Shown in pieces: positions 5,603-5,716 of a stretch of DNA of 5,716 bases. Origin of the DNA: an uncultured Lachnospiraceae bacterium (lineage in GTDB: Bacteria > Bacillota > Clostridia > Lachnospirales > Lachnospiraceae); the NCBI GenBank assembly GCA_946611525.1, contig CAMODS010000093.1, positions 1-5,716 on the forward strand, in the 5' to 3' direction. A model generated the notes under the pieces. That model made no database searches. It worked only from the letters and a program-made list of their open reading frames with translations, and was not told the origin of the DNA. Both the position numbers and the translations under genes were made by a program. Positions within the stretch are counted from its first letter, which is position 1. Each line of letters starts with the position of its first letter.

Positions 5603-5716
5603 ATATCTTTAGATCGTAATGTCTTCTAAGTTGTCCGCAGGCGCCGTCAATATCCGCGCCCATACTCCTTCTAATAGTAACATTTATTCCGTTTTTTTCA
5701 AGTTTATGTTGAAAAT
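5601..5716 (-). CDS. rlmN: Dual-specificity 23S rRNA/tRNA adenine-C2 methyltransferase, C-terminal end only
   Basis: Only the last 37 codons and the stop fall inside the window; the 5' part lies beyond the right edge, so this is truncation by the window and not a broken gene. The reading frame begins FQHKLEKNGINVTIRRSMG and continues ADIDGACGQLRRHYDLKI before TAA. The D-I-D-x-A-C-G-Q-L motif is diagnostic of RlmN/Cfr radical SAM methyltransferases. Its Cys (codon at 5637-5639) corresponds to the methyl-carrying cysteine, Cys355 in E. coli RlmN. The enzyme methylates C2 of A2503 in 23S rRNA and A37 of some tRNAs. Cfr resistance enzymes share this motif, but the position directly before stp-prkC-rsgA is the standard location of rlmN in Firmicutes. 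Confidence 0.93.
   Translation of the reverse strand, partial: FQHKLEKNGINVTIRRSMGADIDGACGQLRRHYDLKI

Noticed and set aside
1..5716. Search for tRNA, rRNA, riboswitch, CRISPR, insertion sequence or attachment site
   Set aside because: Nearly every base lies in one of six minus-strand coding regions; the longest gap is 11 nt, and no inverted-repeat ends, repeat-spacer pattern or transposase was seen.

Overview
The window is one stretch of a bacterial chromosome. All six genes lie on the minus strand, so they read from the right edge to the left. The order is rlmN (3' end only), stp (PP2C phosphatase), prkC (PASTA Ser/Thr kinase), rsgA (ribosome-assembly GTPase), rpe (ribulose-phosphate 3-epimerase), then a secreted GH25 muramidase with fibronectin type III domains that runs off the left edge. 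The rlmN-stp-prkC-rsgA-rpe order is the classic Firmicutes cluster. The protein style (N-terminus of the kinase, Lys/Glu/Asp-rich sequence, frequent ATA, AGA and AGG codons, a secreted GH25-Fn3 enzyme) points to a gut-type Clostridia, most likely Lachnospiraceae. That family placement is an inference.

Region by region: 5601-5716 is the last 37 codons of rlmN; 4856-5590 is stp; 2827-4854 is prkC; 1958-2830 is rsgA; 1299-1946 is rpe; 1-1299 is the first 433 codons of the GH25-Fn3 gene. There is almost no non-coding DNA. The junctions are 10 nt, 1 nt, a 4-nt overlap (ATGA), 11 nt and a 1-nt overlap (TGATG). This architecture implies one polycistronic message with translational coupling. I see no terminator, RNA gene, mobile element, CRISPR array or other structured region. 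The only promoter-like sequence is a weak candidate inside the 3' end of rlmN.

How the genes fit together: PrkC is a membrane kinase whose external PASTA repeats sense cell-wall fragments or lipid II, and Stp reverses its phosphorylation. RsgA, which matures the small ribosomal subunit, is a known PrkC substrate in Bacillus subtilis. RlmN methylates 23S rRNA and tRNA. Rpe belongs to the pentose phosphate pathway. The least expected member is the exported GH25 muramidase. It is coupled to rpe at a position where many Firmicutes carry thiN, and it puts a peptidoglycan-cleaving enzyme in the same transcription unit as a peptidoglycan-sensing kinase. Most of the window is ordinary conserved housekeeping. 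The observations worth following are the muramidase linkage, the six cysteines in its catalytic domain, the extra C-terminal domain of PrkC, and the rsgA start that lacks a Shine-Dalgarno sequence.
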